DNA from: Sphingomonadales bacterium | GTDB lineage: Bacteria > Pseudomonadota > Alphaproteobacteria > Sphingomonadales > Sphingomonadaceae | Direction of reading: 5' to 3' | DNA: 6,566 bases | Assembly: GCA_024636595.1 (NCBI GenBank) | Contig: JAGXGT010000086.1 | Location: 1 to 6,566, forward strand | Shown here: positions 5,616 through 6,566 of the stretch, piece by piece | Numbering within the stretch: position 1 is the stretch's first letter | Layout: each line of letters begins with the position of its first letter | Translations under genes and position numbers: made by a program | The notes under the pieces: model-generated | Database searches by the model: none | The model's input: only the letters and a program-made list of their open reading frames with translations | What the model was told of the DNA's origin: nothing

Positions 5616-6428
5616 ATGCCTGAGCTGCCAGAAGTGGAAACGACCGTCGCCGGATTGCGGCCGGTACTCGAAGGACAGCGCCTCACTCTGGTTGAACCAC
5701 GCCGCGCCGATCTGCGCTGGCCGATTCCGGTTGATCTGCGGCAGCGGATGACCGGTGCGGTGGTGACCTCTCTCGGCAGGCGGGCGAAATATGGCTTGAT
5801 CGAGACCGATCGCGGCGATGTGATGATCTTCCATCTCGGTATGTCGGGTCGCTGGCGGATCGACCCCGAGGAAATCGGCAAACACGATCATCTGTTGATC
5901 GAGACGGCAACGGGTCACCGTCTGGCTCTCAATGATCCGCGGCGATTCGGCTCGCTGGATATAGTGCGCTCAGAGGATCTTGGCAGCTACAAGCCGTTCG
6001 TGCTCATGGGCCCCGAGCCGCTGGGTGACGATTTTACCGGCGGCTATCTGAAAGCGGCGACCAGGGACCGCAAAGCGCCGATCAAGCAGCTGCTGCTCGA
6101 CCAGCGAACGGTTGCAGGACTCGGCAATATTTACGTGTGCGAAGCACTGCACATGGCAGGCATATCGCCAAGCTTGAAAGGCGGTGCGATTTCAAAACCG
6201 CGCTATGAACGGCTTGTTGCCTCGATCAAGCAGGTATTGATCGCGGCGATCGCAGCCGGCGGTTCTTCTCTGCGCGATTTCGTGCAACCGGACGGGGAAC
6301 TGGGCTATTTTGCCAAGGACTGGCGGGTCTACGGGCGAGAAGGGGAGGCCTGTAACTGCGGCGCGCTGGTGCGGCGGCGAGTCGACAGTGGCCGGTCGAC
6401 CTTTTACTGTTCGCAATGCCAGAAATAA
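5616..6428 (+). CDS. mutM: Formamidopyrimidine-DNA glycosylase (8-oxoguanine repair)
   Basis: Bifunctional base-excision repair enzyme that removes 8-oxoguanine and formamidopyrimidines and cleaves the abasic site by beta/delta-elimination. The chemistry needs Pro2 as N-terminal nucleophile after Met removal, so the start is the ATG giving MPELPEVET at 5616, not the in-frame ATG at 5604; an AAGGGATGAG stretch upstream serves as ribosome binding site. The 270 residues match the family length. Visible: Pro2 and Glu3, Lys58 (RRAKYG), HLGMSGRW (73-80) with intercalating Met76, DPRRFG (107-112) with Arg110 and Phe111, Asn171 in GLGNIYVCEAL, and a C-terminal zinc finger. That finger is CNC (246-248) and CSQC (265-268): the first knuckle is Cys-x-Cys instead of the usual Cys-x-x-Cys, while the 16-residue spacing to the second pair is normal. 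It is divergent from ubiE and upstream of rpsT. Confidence 0.97.
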   Translation: MPELPEVETTVAGLRPVLEGQRLTLVEPRRADLRWPIPVDLRQRMTGAVVTSLGRRAKYGLIETDRGDVMIFHLGMSGRWRIDPEEIGKHDHLLIETATGHRLALNDPRRFGSLDIVRSEDLGSYKPFVLMGPEPLGDDFTGGYLKAATRDRKAPIKQLLLDQRTVAGLGNIYVCEALHMAGISPSLKGGAISKPRYERLVASIKQVLIAAIAAGGSSLRDFVQPDGELGYFAKDWRVYGREGEACNCGALVRRRVDSGRSTFYCSQCQK

Positions 6429-6444
6429 GCGGTTCACTAAGCTA

Positions 6445-6473
6445 TTGACGAGAATCGGCTGTCACGCTATTGG
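6445..6473 (+). promoter_or_regulatory. Putative sigma-70-type promoter for rpsT
   Basis: TTGACG (6445-6450) is a near-consensus -35, followed 17 nt later by TATTGG (6468-6473), or CTATTG one base earlier with 16 nt spacing, as a weak -10 in the alphaproteobacterial style. It lies in the 112 bp gap between the mutM stop and rpsT and would give a leader of about 60 nt. A second A/T-rich box, TTTAAT (6514-6519), has a better -10 match but no -35 at the right distance. No terminator hairpin with a T-run is visible after mutM, so some read-through into rpsT is possible. Confidence 0.4.
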
Positions 6474-6529
6474 CCGCCGTCTTGAGCCGGAAGCGGTACG
6501 CAACGTCCCGGCATTTAATTTCAGATTTT

Positions 6530-6534
6530 GAGGG
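6530..6534 (+). promoter_or_regulatory. Shine-Dalgarno (GAGGG) for rpsT
   Basis: GAGGG lies six bases before the ATG at 6541, a good ribosome binding site that supports the call of a gene start only 26 bases from the window edge. Confidence 0.65.
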
Positions 6535-6540
6535 TTTTTC

Positions 6541-6566
6541 ATGGCTAATACGCCGCAAGCAAAAAA
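6541..6566 (+). CDS. rpsT: 30S ribosomal protein S20, first eight codons only
   Basis: The window ends inside this gene. The eight complete codons read MANTPQAK and the remaining two bases are AA, consistent with a following Lys. This matches the start of S20 from alphaproteobacteria, a small basic protein that binds 16S rRNA early in 30S assembly. The ATG has a GAGGG Shine-Dalgarno and a plausible promoter upstream, and rpsT next to mutM is a familiar arrangement in Sphingomonadales and related groups. The identification rests on eight residues plus context, so it is probable and not certain. Confidence 0.8.

Noticed and set aside
5511..5918. 136-codon N-terminal extension of ubiE
   Set aside because: The frame is open only because it runs antisense to mutM. 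The added residues have no methyltransferase character, and the ATG at 5510 yields the standard N-terminus and length.
6310..6531. 73-codon plus-strand open frame across the end of mutM
   Set aside because: It is an out-of-frame overlap with the mutM zinc-finger region and gap, has no ribosome binding site, and resembles no protein I recognise.
1..6566. Search for CRISPR repeats, mobile elements, tRNA genes or a defence or toxin-antitoxin system
   Set aside because: No spaced direct repeats, transposase motifs, terminal inverted repeats, cloverleaf pattern or toxin/antitoxin-like small gene pair is visible; the window is housekeeping in character.

Overview
This 6.6 kb window looks like a housekeeping stretch of an alphaproteobacterial chromosome, most likely from Sphingomonadales. 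That assignment rests on protein flavour (the UbiB N-terminus, MutM, and the opening MANTPQAK of S20) and on the gene neighbourhood mutM / ubiE-ubiB-coaBC-dut with rpsT beyond mutM. Genus cannot be fixed from sequence reading alone. The window is almost entirely coding. The only real gaps are the 105 bp between ubiE and mutM and the 112 bp between mutM and rpsT, and there is no gene-free stretch above 300 bp. I see no tRNA, rRNA, insertion sequence, CRISPR array or phage gene.

Minus strand, read from right to left, holds a compact seven-gene run: ubiE (5510-4770), ubiB (4756-3203), a secreted lipocalin-like protein (3198-2692), coaBC (2689-1406), dut (1406-960), a small exported protein with a TonB-C-like tail (929-522) and a MoeB/ThiF-type E1 enzyme (525-1, cut by the window edge). 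Junctions are +13, +4, +2, -1, +30 and -4 nt, so this is very probably one operon with translational coupling at several joints. Plus strand holds mutM (5616-6428), divergent from ubiE, followed by a promoter region and the first eight codons of rpsT at the right edge.

The genes with known roles serve ubiquinone biosynthesis (UbiE, UbiB), coenzyme A synthesis (CoaBC), dUTP removal (Dut), 8-oxoguanine repair (MutM), sulfur-carrier activation (MoeB/ThiF) and translation (S20). They do not form a single pathway; shared growth-linked expression is the simplest explanation of the linkage.

I found no convincing novel system. The points worth a second look are: a shortened Cys-x-Cys knuckle in the MutM zinc finger, two uncharacterised exported proteins embedded in the operon, a penta-proline tract plus a GC-rich hairpin in the 3' part of ubiB just before its only membrane helix, an extended linker in CoaBC, and a repeat pair in the mutM/ubiE divergent region. 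Three start codons (mutM, ubiE, the lipocalin-like gene) are best placed downstream of the longest possible reading frame.
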